The notes: generated from the sequence alone by a model not told the origin. A DNA stretch of 64,000 nt from Allomyces arbusculus (GCA_027604705.1 JADHYV010000044.1:62001-126000), one strand, 5' to 3'. Counted from the first letter of the stretch, positions 44,303 through 57,257 are shown. Numbers and translations are program-made.

Positions 44303-44662
44303 TCATCCTTGACATGCATACAACCAACCGGTCAGCGACTGGGGCAAGCATCGCATTCGAGCAAGATTGGAGCGCCAGACAGGATGGCCCTGGCAGTATT
44401 GAAGAGTCATTGAGGCCCATTGCAAAACTCGGTTGGGCACAGCAAGCCTGTCAAGGATCATTTGGGCGACCGTGCGGACCAGCTCGAGGGGCAGCACTTC
44501 AATGCGTGCATGCGAGGTGAGAAAGCGTGGTTCACGGCCAGGTCGGGTTGATTCGGACATTGTTCTTGTTTTCCGGGAAGTGGTGGATGCAGAGGAACCA
44601 AGAACGCATCTTTTTGAATGTGGGCCGATGCAACACTTGCGGCTGTTGCTTGGAGTTGTCAC
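44303..44662 (-). pseudogene. F-box head fused to family C-terminal motif, relic
   Basis: The minus-strand frame reads ARIEVLPLELVRTVAQMIL, an F-box-like head, followed within about 15 residues by MTLQYCQGHPVWRSNL. The latter matches VTLEYRQGHPVW of the F-box/LRR paralogues at 2-8.6 kb, where it lies about 550 residues after the F-box. A deletion of the LRR body would create this. A chance match is possible but unlikely given ten of twelve matching positions. Confidence 0.45.
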
Positions 44663-46343
44663 AGTTTACATGCAACGAAAACGCTTTCGGCCAAAAAGCA
44701 TGAAGATGCGTCACAAGCAGCCCTCCAGTGTGGTGACCTGCTTGCAATGCATCAGGCGAGGTGGCCTTGAACAGGAGCCACGGCCCCAGGCTCAGGTACA
44801 GCGGCATTGAGAATAGTTTCAGCAAGCGAGCTGGCCAGTTCGGGCGGCGGCGTTTTGATCGGCATGCGTGAGCTGAAGACTGGAGGGACTGTTCAATATG
44901 GTCGCTGCTGGAGTGCTTGTCGTGACTGCAACCACAACCTGATCCATCAAGACAGGATCGATCGTGTACACTCCGCCGAGTTCTGGCAGAACACCATACA
45001 AGGCGGCGAGGACGAAAATCGTGACATATTGTGGGATTCTTTGCGGGGTGACTTTAAGTCGGCCGTTCTTTGTCGTATTGTGATGGGATCAGCAACATAT
45101 TTGAGATCAATACGAATGGCTGCAGCGGTATCTCTGGAGTGCCAGGCGACACATGATTCTCTGCAACAATCCGATCGAAACTGAACCAAAAATCAACGAC
45201 ATAGCCAACATCCTACAAACATCCACTTGGTCGACGCACAGACGCGGTCGCGCTCGCGAATCACCGCCGCCCACAAATTGCCGAGCGTCTTTCCCGCTCC
45301 TCTTTCCTAACAATGTCCACGTGCAACGCTGCAGCGTCACAGCCAGGGCCGCAACCCGAAACGCCACCGTTGCATACGTCAGGAGCAAGCTAACCGACTC
45401 GAGGTACGATGGGACGTGCACAGCGAACACGCGCGCCAGAGCGGGGCACAATCAGTTGGTCAAGTCTTTGTCTTCACTGTCAAGTCGCACATCCCACAAG
45501 CTGCGGGGAAAGTGCGCAAAAAGCGCGCATTGAGCGTCCGCACAGAGAATCGCATTGAGGGAGCCCAGCCCACTGCTCCCATGGGCTCAATCATCAAATT
45601 CTGTCGGGCCAATTGGAAGCGCAGGCCCAACGCGGCGACCATCACGTTCACATCAACCCGGTGAAATGTGGCCCTCGATGATGGTCCATGAACAGAGACT
45701 GTCCCGAACGTTGCGGAGCAGTGGCGCCCACCCTCCACTGGCGCTCCAAGCGTCCCTTTGCCTCCAATCGACTGATTTTCTTAAATAGTCCATGACCATA
45801 GTGGTCAGTGCCAACGCGGCTGCACATATGGCGGCAGCAGCATGCCGATTTCCCCACAACAATACGTACGTGGAAAGAAATGAAAGGAGCAAAGGTGGGG
45901 CAGCTCAACTGCATTCAAAGCATCGGCTGCTGCACCGTCGACGAGGCGGAGACGGTCAGATGCGAGAGCATGGTCGCCAAATGCTAGAGTACTCGGTTGG
46001 CGCGGCTGGCAGTCCCCAAGGAGAGCGAATAAACAGTGGACTGATGGAGCACCAGGTCGCCACTTTCAAGCATAATGTGCCGCGGCTTCATGGGAACGAG
46101 CTGATGTTGCACTGGTGTGTTCCATGCTCTACCACAGTCGCGGGTCCCAGGATCAAGTACGTCCATGGCCGCAGCGCTTCAAGATCGCCAAGTTGGCCCA
46201 ACCGGGCCTCGTTGGAATCAATCACTGCGCCAGTCTTCATTGGGTGGACGATAAGGGCCGCTGGTGGTTTACGGTCGGCGACCGCTGCATACGTGGCCGA
46301 TTGGAACGGCGGTCTGGCAGCGGCTCCACATCAAGCAATGGGA
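44663..46343 (-). pseudogene. Relic of a multi-pass membrane protein gene
   Basis: Minus-strand pieces in different frames are strongly hydrophobic: LLSFLSTYVLLWGNRHAAAA and ICAAALALTTMVMDYL (45892-45800), VSLLLTYATVAFRVAALAV (45400-45330) and MLAMSLIFGSVSIGLL (about 45210-45160). Together they look like a several-span membrane protein, with polar loops such as RQRTADLKSPRKES between. Some frame changes might be introns, but I could not find a consistent GT-AG set, so I list it as a relic. Family unknown. Confidence 0.4.
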
Positions 46344-46350
46344 GAGCAGG

Positions 46351-46620
46351 TCAGGGCCACGGCCCAGGCGCAGGCACAGGAGCGTGCAATAACACACGAA
46401 GCACAGGCGCATCGAAGTGCCGCGACGCGCGCGCAAGCGAGAGCAAGTCCCCGCGCATCCAGTCGATAGGGTTCCCGCCGTTCAGCTCAACAAGATTATC
46501 GCTCAGTGTCGTTTTGGCTTGGAGAGGGAGGCGCTCGGCAAGTGACTGGACATGATCCGGAGGCAGCGATTCAATTTGCTCGAGAGGCATGATGATGGGT
46601 TGTCTGGCGCACGGCGTTCT
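46351..46620 (-). pseudogene. F-box-like head, relic or 5' exon
   Basis: The minus-strand frame reads IESLPPDHVQSLAERLPLQ, a loop, then GDLLSLARASRHFDAPVLRV, the common F-box-head layout of this window. It lies upstream of the membrane-protein relic on the same strand and may be its misplaced neighbour or the head of another eroded F-box gene. Confidence 0.45.
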
Positions 46621-46668
46621 CACAAGCCAACAACTGTCCCCGTACGATCCTTGCCTTGCACCGTCCAC

Positions 46669-47335
46669 ACTTCTCTATTGACCGGGCGCTCACCGGCGCC
46701 CATGATATCGCGCTTACTTTTCAGCGCCCGTGCTCCACACTGAAGCGTTTCTTCAGGGGTAACGAACGGCTCACGCACGACCAATAATACCAGATGCACG
46801 ACGCGGCGGGTGTATTCACAAACCACAAAACAACAACACAACAGCAAACAACCACCGCACCAAAAAAATCACGATGTGATAAAATGGGAGGCCAAGTCGA
46901 TGAACAAAGGTGAGAGAGATGAGAGGATGGAAAAAGGGGGTCTATGACGTGTAGCGAAAGCCAAGACGAGAGGCCGACCGGGATGCCGTCAAAAGCAAGT
47001 CGAACCGCAAAACGATATTCAAAAAAGGATGGCAAAGAACAGCAACAACACAAGCACAAAGATGGACGCCCAAAAAGAGGAAGCAACAAAACCGCAGGCA
47101 AAGCGGGCGCACGAAACGCGGCCTAAACCAGAACCAACACTGACGCCGAGTGCGACACGACGCGGCCCCCTGACGGACCAAGCGCGAGGGCGCACGGGCC
47201 GACGCCATCGGCCGGACACCGCAAGCGACCGCGCAACGCAAACGGCCGACGCGAAGTGACCGACCGTCAGCGACGCGACCCGAGCCCGACCGCGACACCG
47301 AGCTCCGACGCCGAGCCACCGACGTGCGTGCGCTC
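46669..47335. other. Intergenic, 3' flank of chitin synthase
   Basis: No supported gene. Contains purine-rich stretches and AT-richer DNA near 46800-46930, probably the 3' untranslated region and terminator area of the chitin synthase gene. Confidence 0.3.
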
Positions 47336-50300
47336 TTACCCGTTGAACTCGACGACACTCCCCGCATGCACCAACTGGTTCGGCACGCCATAATACACCC
47401 CACCATTCGCGGCGGCCGTCATCATGGCCGTCTGCCGGCGCTGCAACTGCTGCTGCTGCTCGAGCGCCTGTGCGATTGCGCGTCGCTTGATCATTTCCCA
47501 CTCGGCGTACCGCTTCATGATAATCTTGGTCGAATCAAACTCGCCATCGTCGGCGCCGTGGCCGTCTTTACCCGACATGCCGGCAACTTGCCGTGTCGCG
47601 CCCCACGAGAAATCGTCAAAGTGCCAGAACGCGTAGGCGGGCAGGATGAAGTTCCAGACGGGCAGCGAGATGATGTAGACGATCATCCAGAAGACGAATT
47701 GGATCTTGCGCGAAGTGAGCAGAATCAGGACACCCGGTAAGCCCAGGACCGCGGCGAGCAGGAGCAACGGAATGACGGGCACGGGGGTCGTGATGAACGA
47801 GATGACGACGAGGTAGATCGTGAACGAAATGGCCGCGGGCAGGACGACCGTGCCGACCAATTCCATGAAGATCACAAACTGCATGGAAATGCAGAACGTG
47901 CCGCACAAGTCGCGGACCAGCACGAGTTCCATGAGATTATGAATGGTTGAATTGATCCACCGCCGCCGCTGCGAGAGCAAGACCTTGAATTCGTCGGGCA
48001 CGAGCGTCTCGCACGTCGCCTGCGGCACGAAAATCATTTTGCGTTTCGGGAACGTGCGCAGCATGAGCGTTGTCAGGTACCGGTCCTCGCCGAGCAAGTA
48101 TAGGTTCTTCTTGTGCAGCGTGTCGACCACGTTTTCGGAATACTCTTCCACAATGTCCGGGTTGGCGAGGATGGGCACCCAGTGCCGCCCAAAATCGCCC
48201 TTGGGCGTCTTGATCCGATACGCGCAGAAACAGCCGGGTAAGCACGTCACGCCGCCGAAGACCGACTCAAAGGCCTACACAGTGAGCACATGCACGTCAG
48301 TTCCAGTCCGCGCACACACGCGCGCACTCTCGCACTCGCTCGCTCGCTCGCTCGCTCGACCAATCCGTACCTTGGCGAGATGGTGCGAGATGTAATACTC
48401 AAACACCTGAATCATCGTCACCCACGACCCCCACTTATTCGCAATCTGCGTCTCGCCACAGAGCCCCATCACGGCCGGGTCACGTGCAAACGAGGCCACC
48501 ATCCTTTCCAGTGAATCCGGTGCGACCTCTGTATCCGCATCCACCATGAGCACCATCTCGTACGCGTCGGGCGTGACGCGCGCAATCCGGTGAATCTTCT
48601 GGAACAAGTCGTACTCGAGCGGCGTCATGCGCTCGTCAAACATGACCTTCTGCAAGAACGACATGAGCACGATCTGCGAGTCACGTTTCCCGCGATTGCC
48701 CGGTTTCGGCGCCGACTGCTCGTCGGGCGTGCCGCACTTGGCGACACACACCATCGGCACGCGGTGACCGTCGACGACGTAGTATCCCGCATGCACCTGT
48801 GCCATGTTATGCCGTTTCGCGCCGTCGGCGATAGCCACGTACGAGTAGGGTTTCGGCACGTCCGGGAACGCTGGGTCCTTTTCCATCAGCGAGACCACAA
48901 TCTCGGGCGTCGACCGCGCCTCGCCCGCGCCCGTGATCATGCCGTCGGCAATCACGAACAGGATCTTGTGCGTGTCAAGATAGTGCGTCCGTGCCAACGA
49001 GTTGAGCGTCGCGCGAATGCCCTCCTCACCCTCGGAATAGCAGGTCACGAGCAGGATACAATGCATCACTTCCTCCACACTGATATCGATCCCGTCGTCG
49101 GATTGCGACTTGTCGGCCTCGGCGGCCGCCGCGGCCGCGAGCGAAATGACCCCGCCCTGCGTGAGCGGTTGCCGCGAGACTGACAACGTGCTCGCCGAAT
49201 CGACCGACGCGGGCCGCGTCAGCGGTGTGGCCGTCCCGGACCCGTCGAGCGCGATCAACCGCGGCGAGCCTTCGGGCGGCATGAACGGCGACGCCGGGTG
49301 CGGTGGGAGCGAGCCGTCGGGCGCAAACATGAGCGATCCGCGCTGCGACGCCGTCTCGTAGAACGAGAACCGAGCCGCCGGCCGCGGCGAGACTCCGGAA
49401 GGACTGGGCGGTGTCGGCGACGACAGCGAGTCACGGAACGGCGAGAAGGGCGGGCCCTGGATCGTCGACCGCCGCAGCAGTTGCGCGTCGCGGTCGCGCA
49501 CGTTGCGTTGCCGCAAATAGGTCCGTTTCTCGTCGTCCGAGAGCCGCTTGCCGAGTCGTGGCGACAGGACCCACCGGAAAATCAAGGCCATGAAGAAGCG
49601 CGACAGGACGAGCGCGAGAATCACGATCAGCGACACCCAGAGGACGACGTCGGACGCGATGCACCCGACGGTCGACGAATCGAGGGACCCGACGCGCGCA
49701 ATCGACGTCAGGCACGTGCCGAGATTGTTGAGCGTCGCGTTCGCCGAAAACGCGTAACTCGCGTCGCGGTTGCGGTACCGCGCAAGCAGTTTCTGAATAT
49801 CGACGCCGGTATTCGCCATCAGCGACTTGTAGTCGATCTTCTTAGCGAGCAGGTCGAGCCGCGACAAGTCGACGACTTCGCCGTTGAACGCCAAGAACGG
49901 ATTGCCTTCGTCGAGCAATGCGTCCCACTTGACAAAGATATCGCGCCGCTTGTGCTTGGCGCGGAAGTCGGCAATGTCCTGCACCAGCGTGTTCGTCGAC
50001 TGGTGGCAGTACTCGGGCGGGTAGGTGCCGTACCGCTCCTGGACGGCCGATGCGGGCAAGCCCGAAATTGTGCAAGGGAACAGGTAATTCGTGGCCGACG
50101 TGTACTTTTCGCCGCCAAACAGGGCCTGGCACTCGGGCAACCCACCGTAGCTGTTTTGGAACAAAAACGACAAGTCGCGCTGCGCAAAGCCGCGGTCGGA
50201 CGCGTAAATTTCCTCGAACGGGAACTGGCCGTACGTCCCAAAGTTGTGGTTGTACTCGGTCACGTCAAACCCGTACCCGTTGATCACAACGTAACCGCCG

Positions 50301-51850
50301 CCGAGGGACATGAAGTCCATCCGCGAGTCCTGCGACTGGCAGAGCACTTGGTTAAACCCAAACGTCAAGAAGCCGACGATCGTCATCATGATCAGGATAA
50401 TCGTGCACAGCGCCATTTTCTCGCGCCAGGCCAATTGCACCTCAGGCGTCTTGAGCCCAAAGCACGCCAAGACCGGCGGGATCGCGTAGAACGTGACGAC
50501 TTTTGAGAACACGACCCAGACGCGCCGGCACATGGTCGTCGGTCGCGAATAGTCGACGGCCCGCGGCAACGTCATAGGTCGGCGCGAAATACTCGGGGGC
50601 AGGGGCGCCCCGTTCGGCGCCGTCGGCGCATGGCCCGCCACATTACCGGGGCCCGACGGGTTGCTCGTGTACCCGCGGTTGCGCGGGTTCGCAAACGGGT
50701 TGCCGTAAGGCGCCAATGGCCGGTTATTGGCGAGGTTGCCGGGACTCCCCGCCGAGTGGAACGATTCCTGTGAGTTGAGAATCGTGCGCTTCGCGTGCGC
50801 GCGCTCCCGCCGGACGAGCGAACGCTTGCGCGTCATTTCCATGGTCACGGCCTCGAGGTCCGACGGTTGCTGGTGCGGCGAAACGGCGCCGCCCGCGGCC
50901 GGTTGGGCGGCACCGGCGGCGAGGACTGTGTCGGGTCGGTTGCGCCTGCCTAATTAGTTCGAGGAGCGAGCAAGTCAGGATCGATTGCGCGCAACAACCG
51001 GAATGGCGGGGGATCGGCGGGACGTACCGGAAATCCGGCGCGCCAAGTTGCGCAGCATCCCATCCTGGTGCTGCGGTGCCGGCTGCTGTTGCATCGCCTG
51101 CGCTTGCTGCAACGGCGGCGTTGGCGCCATCGCGGCGGCAAACTGGCCCGTCTGTGGCCGTACTTGCTGCTGCTGTTGGTACTGCGCCTGCGCGTACTGC
51201 GTCGACTGCTGTGCAATCATCGACGCGCGCGCGGGGGACGTGACGCCGGCATACCCGGCACCGACGCCCGTCGCGGGTCCGGACGTGGACGAGGCCGGCG
51301 GCGGCGGCGGCGCCAGCGAGCCCGTGGGGCCTGAAGCGGGTGCGTTGGCCTCGGACAGCGAGGCCAGGGAACGGCGGTGGTCCGAGTACATGGACCGGCG
51401 CTTTTGCTGCGCGAGGGCCAGCGGGACGTCGTCATTCGCGGCTGCCGCGGCGACGGCGAGCGGGACGTCGTCGGGCACCCCATCGGCGTCCGCGGCCGAC
51501 GGGGGCGGCGGGGAAGAGACGACGCGGGACAGCGGCACGTCGTCCGTGCCCGCCGCCGCCTCTGAGACGGCATCCACGGGCGCCGTCGCGGTCGTGGCGC
51601 GGCGCGACTTGCGCTTCTTGGCTTTACTCGCGGATTTCTTGCTCGCCGACTCGGACCCGGGCGTCGACGAGCCCGAGTCGTGCGCGGCAGCCTCCGTCGC
51701 AGCGGCGGCCGCCGCAGCAGCAGCAGTCATGGCGGCCATGTGCGGCGGTAAGAGGCCACCAGCGCCGCCGACGCCGTCAAACATGTCATCGGCGTAGGCG
51801 GCGGCCGGCGCGGCGGCCGGTGGGCCCGCGGGCGGCGGGGCAGAGGCCAT
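47336..51850 (-). CDS. CHS: Chitin synthase (division 2, class IV-like)
   Basis: Processive glycosyltransferase making chitin from UDP-GlcNAc at the plasma membrane. Coding sequence complement(join(47336..48274, 48371..50949, 51028..51850)), 1,446 aa; introns 78 bp (GTACGT...TTAG) and 96 bp (GTACGG...GTAG). Order: Ala/Pro/Gln-rich N terminus (about 280 residues), two membrane helices, a cytochrome-b5-like part ([17 protein letters not shown]), a third helix ([19 protein letters not shown]), then the GT2 domain: [24 protein letters not shown] (about 1078), [12 protein letters not shown] with [31 protein letters not shown] (about 1197), QRRRW (1236), then C-terminal helices. No myosin motor is present, unlike class V/VII enzymes. 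The 48275-48370 intron holds a CTCG repeat. Confidence 0.93.
48335..48358. repeat. CTCG tetranucleotide repeat in chitin synthase intron
   Basis: Six uninterrupted CTCG units lie in the second intron. Sequence around them keeps the minus-strand frame open into the intron, which could mislead gene prediction. Confidence 0.9.
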
Positions 51851-53071
51851 GGTCGAGGCCTGGTGTGCGTGCGAAAGGGGAACTTGGAGTGGTGCGGATG
51901 TCGAGAGAGAGAGCGTCGGAAGGGAGGCAACGGCGGCGGGTGCGGGGCCGGCGGGGCGGGCGGGAGCCCGAGGGCGGCGGCGCGGCGGCGGTGCGGTGCG
52001 GTGCGCGCGGGCGGGTCGAGTGCGGGCAGTTATTTGGCGCGGCGGCCGCGGTGCGGGGTGGGCGAGCAAGGAGCTGCGGGCGTTGTCGGCGACGGCGACG
52101 GCGGCGGCACACGAGGTGAGAGTGGAGCACGGCCGGCGGAAAAGCTGGTGGCGCGCCTTGCGTCCGTTGGGCGCCGTGTGAAGCGCTGCGACCCAAACAA
52201 GCTGCGCGGAAAACCGTGTGCGTTGTTCGGCCCGTGGCGTGCGTTGCGCCCCCGCCGCGCAGCTTGCTCGCCTGCCCGCACACGGATTAGCGCTCACATG
52301 CCTCCCGCGTGGTGGCAGAAACAGCCTGACTTGCGCCAGTCTGCACTGCATCATGAGATTCCTCCCACACACCGCAAGTCGAACGGTCCAGCACCGCTCA
52401 CACGCAGAGACTGAAACCGACGCGCCGGATCGACGACCGTGTGACGAGCACCCGACATGCCTTTCTGTTCTCTTCTTGCAGATCGTGGGCAAGAACCTGC
52501 GCGGCGCATCGATGCCGAAGAGAGGAGAGCAAGCATGGCATGCGGCCGAACAGGCTGTCGTCCACCTGGACCAACTCGGCCGCTGCACCCCTGGCGTCGC
52601 CGCGTCAGCGTCGCTGGCTCATGGAAAGTATGAACCAAGGGAGCTGAGAGCCATCTAAATCGAAAAAAAAAAAAAAAAAAAACAACCCGGAAATTCAGCC
52701 GTAAACGACCCTGTCGGAAGCAGATCACCAGCAGGACGCGGGCGTCTTGCTGCATCGACTCGAGTCGCCACAGCGGCTCCTCGGCTGGTGGAGAGTAGAG
52801 ATATTGACAGAGGAAACCATGAGCGCCGGGCTCGGGCAGCCAGAGCGTTTTAATCGAACCAGGAACAGAGCGCGCAAGACACGAAGTTCGGCAACAGATA
52901 AGATCCATTCATTTCCGAACGACTTCATCTTCTTCACAATCAAAATCTTCCTCTCTCTCTCGTCTATCCAGAAGAAATCAACAACCAACAAAAGCCCACG
53001 ACAGCGCCCAACGCTTGGGCCGCGCGCGCGTCGCGGCGTGGTATGAATTGCACCAACCACGGACTCTCTCT
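51851..53071. other. Region between chitin synthase start and OPT gene end
   Basis: No supported gene. The first 300 bases are very GC-rich and are probably the chitin synthase promoter and leader. A20 tract at 52663-52682. CT-rich and GA-rich patches follow to 53071. Confidence 0.35.
52663..52682. repeat. Run of 20 A
   Basis: Uninterrupted A20 tract. No coding sequence with poly-A tail hallmarks precedes it, so I do not read it as a retrogene tail. Confidence 0.9.
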
Positions 53072-56000
53072 CTACCCCTCCGGCAGCCAGCACGGCTCGC
53101 CGACCTCGGTGAGCCACTCCGGGTTGAGCGCCCAGTTGGGCATCGTGACGCCGCGATCAGTCAGGACAAACGTCGAGAAGATGGCGAGCAGCGCGGCGCC
53201 GACGTCAAACGCCGTGGCCAGCACGTAGTTGTACCGCTTCCACCAGCCCTGGTGCCGCGAGAACATGTACTTTTGGAAGATGCACGAGACAATGAACTGC
53301 GTCAGGACAAAGGCCTGGTTCGAGCCGGGCGAGCCGACCGTGTAGAGCAGCGGCGCCTAGAAGGGGGGAGTTGGTTCGCGTCAGGGAAAATTCCGTTTAG
53401 CAGATAACGCGGCCATTGCGGGAAACAAGCGTACCTGGAACAGATGCCACGGGATGATCTTCGAGCCCATGATCATGTCGCCGAACTTGAAGATGATGGG
53501 CGTGACGGTACCGGCAATCAGACCGCCAATGATGATGGGCGAGTAGACCGACTCGAAGACTGTTTCAAACAAGGTGGAGAAGGTCAGTCGATGCGCAAAC
53601 GTAACGACTTGCGAGTTCCGAAGCGTGCGATGAACAAACGTACAGAAGCGGATCGGGCCGATCGCACCCCAAATGAGCGACGCGTTGTAGAACGTGTTGT
53701 AACCCGAGGCACCCCAGGTCGAGCCGGAGCCCTTGGCCTTGCCGTTGAGCTCGAGCCACTCGACGTGCTCCTTGTTGCTGATCCAGCCCTCCATGGTACC
53801 CCAGCAGACAAACACGGCGATGATCTGTGCGCACATTTGCACGATGAACACGTGGCGCGGCGCGATCTTCATGTAGTGACCGAGCTTGAGATCCGAGAGC
53901 AGGGTAAGGCACTAGAAGAAAGAGGGGGGGGGGGGTCAGATTAGCACGATGAGCGGTTTGGGAGCGCAAGCGTCAAATGAGAGTAGAAACGCACCTGCAG
54001 CGAGACGGTGACACCGAGCGTCTTGAAGGCCATCATGACGACGGGCTTGCCGGGAAGGATACACCCGATGATGAACTCGGAGATGACGTTCTAATGGAGC
54101 GAGGGAAGAAGCAAGTTAATCAGTCTGGGGCCAAGACGGACAATTTGCGCATCATCGTGAAAGCACTACGCACCATGTAGAGACTCACGCCACTCGTTGC
54201 GAGCACGACGGCGATCGGGATCGTGCCGAGAACCGAGGTGATGATCGACAGGAACTGGTGGAGAGCAACGTGGAGCGTCAGCGGGAGCGCAATACCGGTG
54301 GAGAACCGCGAAGACGAGACGTACGGTGAAGTACCAGGCCATCTCGATGCCCGAGAAGTGGCACACGAGAATCGTCAGGACGGTCGTGATCACAAAGAAG
54401 CTGTGCGGAAAAGGCGGGAAATTAACAATGTCAGCGCGCTGGCCCGGCACACACACAAGTCGAGAGCAGGGCCATGAGCAATGAAACGTACCCGTAGTAC
54501 CACGTGTCTGGCACCTCTGGATAGGCGTCAATGAGCTTGCAGTGAATGTCCTCCTCGTGCTCGCTCTGCGCCATGCGGAAGCGAGCCCAAATGTCCTTGC
54601 CATACCACACGATCGTGTGCGAGACGGCGGCCGTGAACGTGGCCATCGAGCCAAAGTAACTATTGAGACACGGGGCGGTGGGTCAGGAACGTGAACGAGA
54701 CGTCGACGTCGCCGGAGAGTAAGTGCGGGCGGCGTACCTCCAGGCAAAGAACGGTGACATGTAAATGGGCTTGTTCTCGTTGTACACCTCATCAATCAGC
54801 GTGTTGGTCTTCTTGTCGACGAGCGTGCGCGCGCCAATCTTGGCGCCATCCTTGGAGATGAGCGCAGGCGAGTTGAGCGGGACTTCGCCGGGCGGCTGGT
54901 TGAAAGTGTTGTTGTTGTACGAGAGCCTGCATGATAGCAAGGTCGGGAACCGTCAGAAAAACTGGTCTGGGCTGCATCGAGACGCGCTTCGCGAGAGATC
55001 AAATAAGACGCACGGCGAGGCAATCCACATGAAAATGACGTAAGAGGCGAAAAGATTCGCCGCCGACCAGAACGGGACCGACATGGCAGCGGAACCGAAC
55101 GAGGTCCAGTCGAGCGTGAACGAGAGAACGCCGAGACCCGACACAGGCGAGCCGACCTGCTGCGCGACTGTCGCCGACGCCGGCGCAATCCAGCAGAGCA
55201 GCGGGAAGTACTGGAGCACGGGCGAGACGAAGCCAGGGCCAAGGAAGTGCCAGATGGCCATGCCGGCGGCGCCGATACCGAACACCTTCATGCGCGACAT
55301 GTGCACGACGCCGTCCGAGTCGACATCCTGCTCCTTGCCCGAGTGGAAGGCCGTGTAGAGCGCGACCGACGGCAGGATTGAGGGCCAGATCATGTGCGCC
55401 GGGCGCACGAGGAACTTGCGCGACACACCCGAAATACCGAAACCGAGAGTCGCCGAGGTAAACAGGAAGACAATCGACCAGAACGGTCCAATCTCGAGCT
55501 CGTAGAAGATCTTCTGCACAACCAAGTTGTCGGTACTAGATAGCGCGACGTTGTCGTCATATCAGAAACATGCCGATTCAAATCAGCGAGTCGCAGAAGC
55601 GAGCAAACAGGCACGTACCCATAGATACCCGAGGCACCCGTCGAGCCGAAAATACCAATGAGCACATGCTCTTTGACCGAGAACGGACCCGGGTTGAGCG
55701 AGAACGAGCCGAGCGGGCCAAGCGAAATGGTCGTGGAGGGCAGCACGGCCGCGAGCAGGAGACCAAGCGGGTACGCGAGCAGCACGGCGACGTATGACGA
55801 GACGACAAAGTAGTTCGTGCTGGAGGAAGCAGGCCGGTCATCGTGAGCGGGCGTTCAAGTATAAATTTGCGCGATCGGCCGCGGGCCATTCATATGCGCG
55901 ATCACAAATGCGTACCGGAACGTGAACAGCTGGTTGAGCGCGCCGAGCAGGCAGCAGAAGAAGGTGCCAATGACCCAAACGCGGAACGTGAGCGACGGCG

Positions 56001-56139
56001 TGCTCGGGTCGTCAGTCGTCGGCGCAATGGTCATGACGACATCCTCGAAATCCTTGTCGATGACAAACGACGAGTTCTGCTTCTCAACATCGCCGGCCTT
56101 GGCCTTCTCGGCGACCTTGACGTCGTCGGCGGCCCCCAT
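53072..56139 (-). CDS. OPT: Oligopeptide transporter, OPT family
   Basis: Proton-coupled uptake of small peptides across the plasma membrane. Eleven exons, 743 aa: 56139-55916, 55816-55619, 55535-55014, 54926-54738, 54659-54492, 54400-54325, 54254-54174, 54090-53995, 53911-53644, 53559-53435 and 53356-53072. All junctions are GT-AG and keep phase; introns are 70-99 bp and all ten donors are GTACG or GTGCG. The protein starts with an acidic cytoplasmic N terminus, then about 14-16 hydrophobic spans. Family words: DDPSTPSLTFRVWVIGTFF, LSYNNNTFN, ANLFASYVIFMW, EHEEDIHCKLIDAYPEVPD, WWYF-type SGIEMAWYF, NVISEFIIGCILPGKPV, LGHYMKIAPRHVF and the C-terminal FVLTDRGVTMPNWA. The 84-bp intron 53560-53643 is in frame without a stop. 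Substrate not predictable. Confidence 0.92.
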
Positions 56140-57257
56140 GGTGGTGGTGATCGTTGGTGGTCGTTGGTCGCGGTCGGGGTCGGGCAGTGCACGCGGCAAA
56201 CGAAATCGAGACGGGGGTCAGTGGGTGGAGAGATGTGCCGTGACGTGGACCAAGAAGGACACGACGACGAGCGCTGGTAGTCTATGGCGAAACGCTCGAC
56301 GGTGGGGCTCCAGGGTCTTTATAGTCTCGACCAGGCCAGTCGCTTGGTGTGCCGGTGATGCCGTGCGCCACAAGGACATGACGACGAAACTGTTTCGGGT
56401 TGGAACATTCCTTGTCATTGCGCCGCGCGCGCAGAGTTCCCGCGCGGACGCGGTTGCGTGAGGAGCGTGGAGGAACGCGGTGTCACACGATGCTGCTCTG
56501 AAGCAAAGTCATGGCTTTCTTTCCAGAATCGTTGGACTTCCAGCATCGTTCTCTGGCGACGCTTGTTGCACAAGAGTGATGGATACGATCGCGCCAGAAC
56601 TTCGCCAGTCATGAGGGCCGTGTTGCGGGCGCCTGGCGTGAACTGGCGCCAAGGGGGGACTGTTGTGAGGCGTGGGGCGGTGTGGCGACGCGCGTGGTGA
56701 TGCTCGATGCTGTTGCTGCGGCCCGATGGCGATCAGTTTTTTGCTAGAACCAAATGGAAGGTCGGTGTGGCGACAAGAGAACCCTGTGGCGAAGGGCGAA
56801 ATGGGGCGTTTGCCAGGCGTTTGCGGCGAACGGGCCAGCCGAAGTCTCCCAAGCACTGCGTAGATTGTGCGAATGTTCACAAGGCGCCCAACGCCCACCA
56901 TTTGGAACGGCGCACCAATCACCACCGAGCGTTTTGTTGCGTTGCACTGATTCGAAACATCAAAGTTGCCCACACTCCGCCATGAACTCGTTCCAGGCGC
57001 GTTCCATGCATACTTCGAGAAACGAGAATGGCCACTCTTCTGCTCCTTCTGCCCGTGTGACATTCATGACACCAATCACACCCAACCGATTCTCATCTTA
57101 CGCCGCCACAAGTTCACATTCTTCGCCATGCATTGCCAACGCTTAGCAGCGCTTCCGGAAGTGGCCGGCGGTGCCAACCCACGCGCAGCACCACACGCAC
57201 CAGCGACCAGGACCACTGAGAACACGCATGACCATTTTCATCTGAGCTTCTTTTCGC
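56140..57257. other. Intergenic, no gene seen
   Basis: Promoter side of the OPT gene, then about 1 kb with short open frames on both strands and no recognisable domain. Confidence 0.3.

Noticed and set aside
49298-50506. 402-codon plus-strand open frame
   Set aside because: Antisense shadow of the chitin synthase exon, Arg-rich and without any family word.
52663-52682. A20 tract as a retrogene or SINE tail
   Set aside because: No intronless gene copy, Pol III box or target-site duplication was seen next to it.
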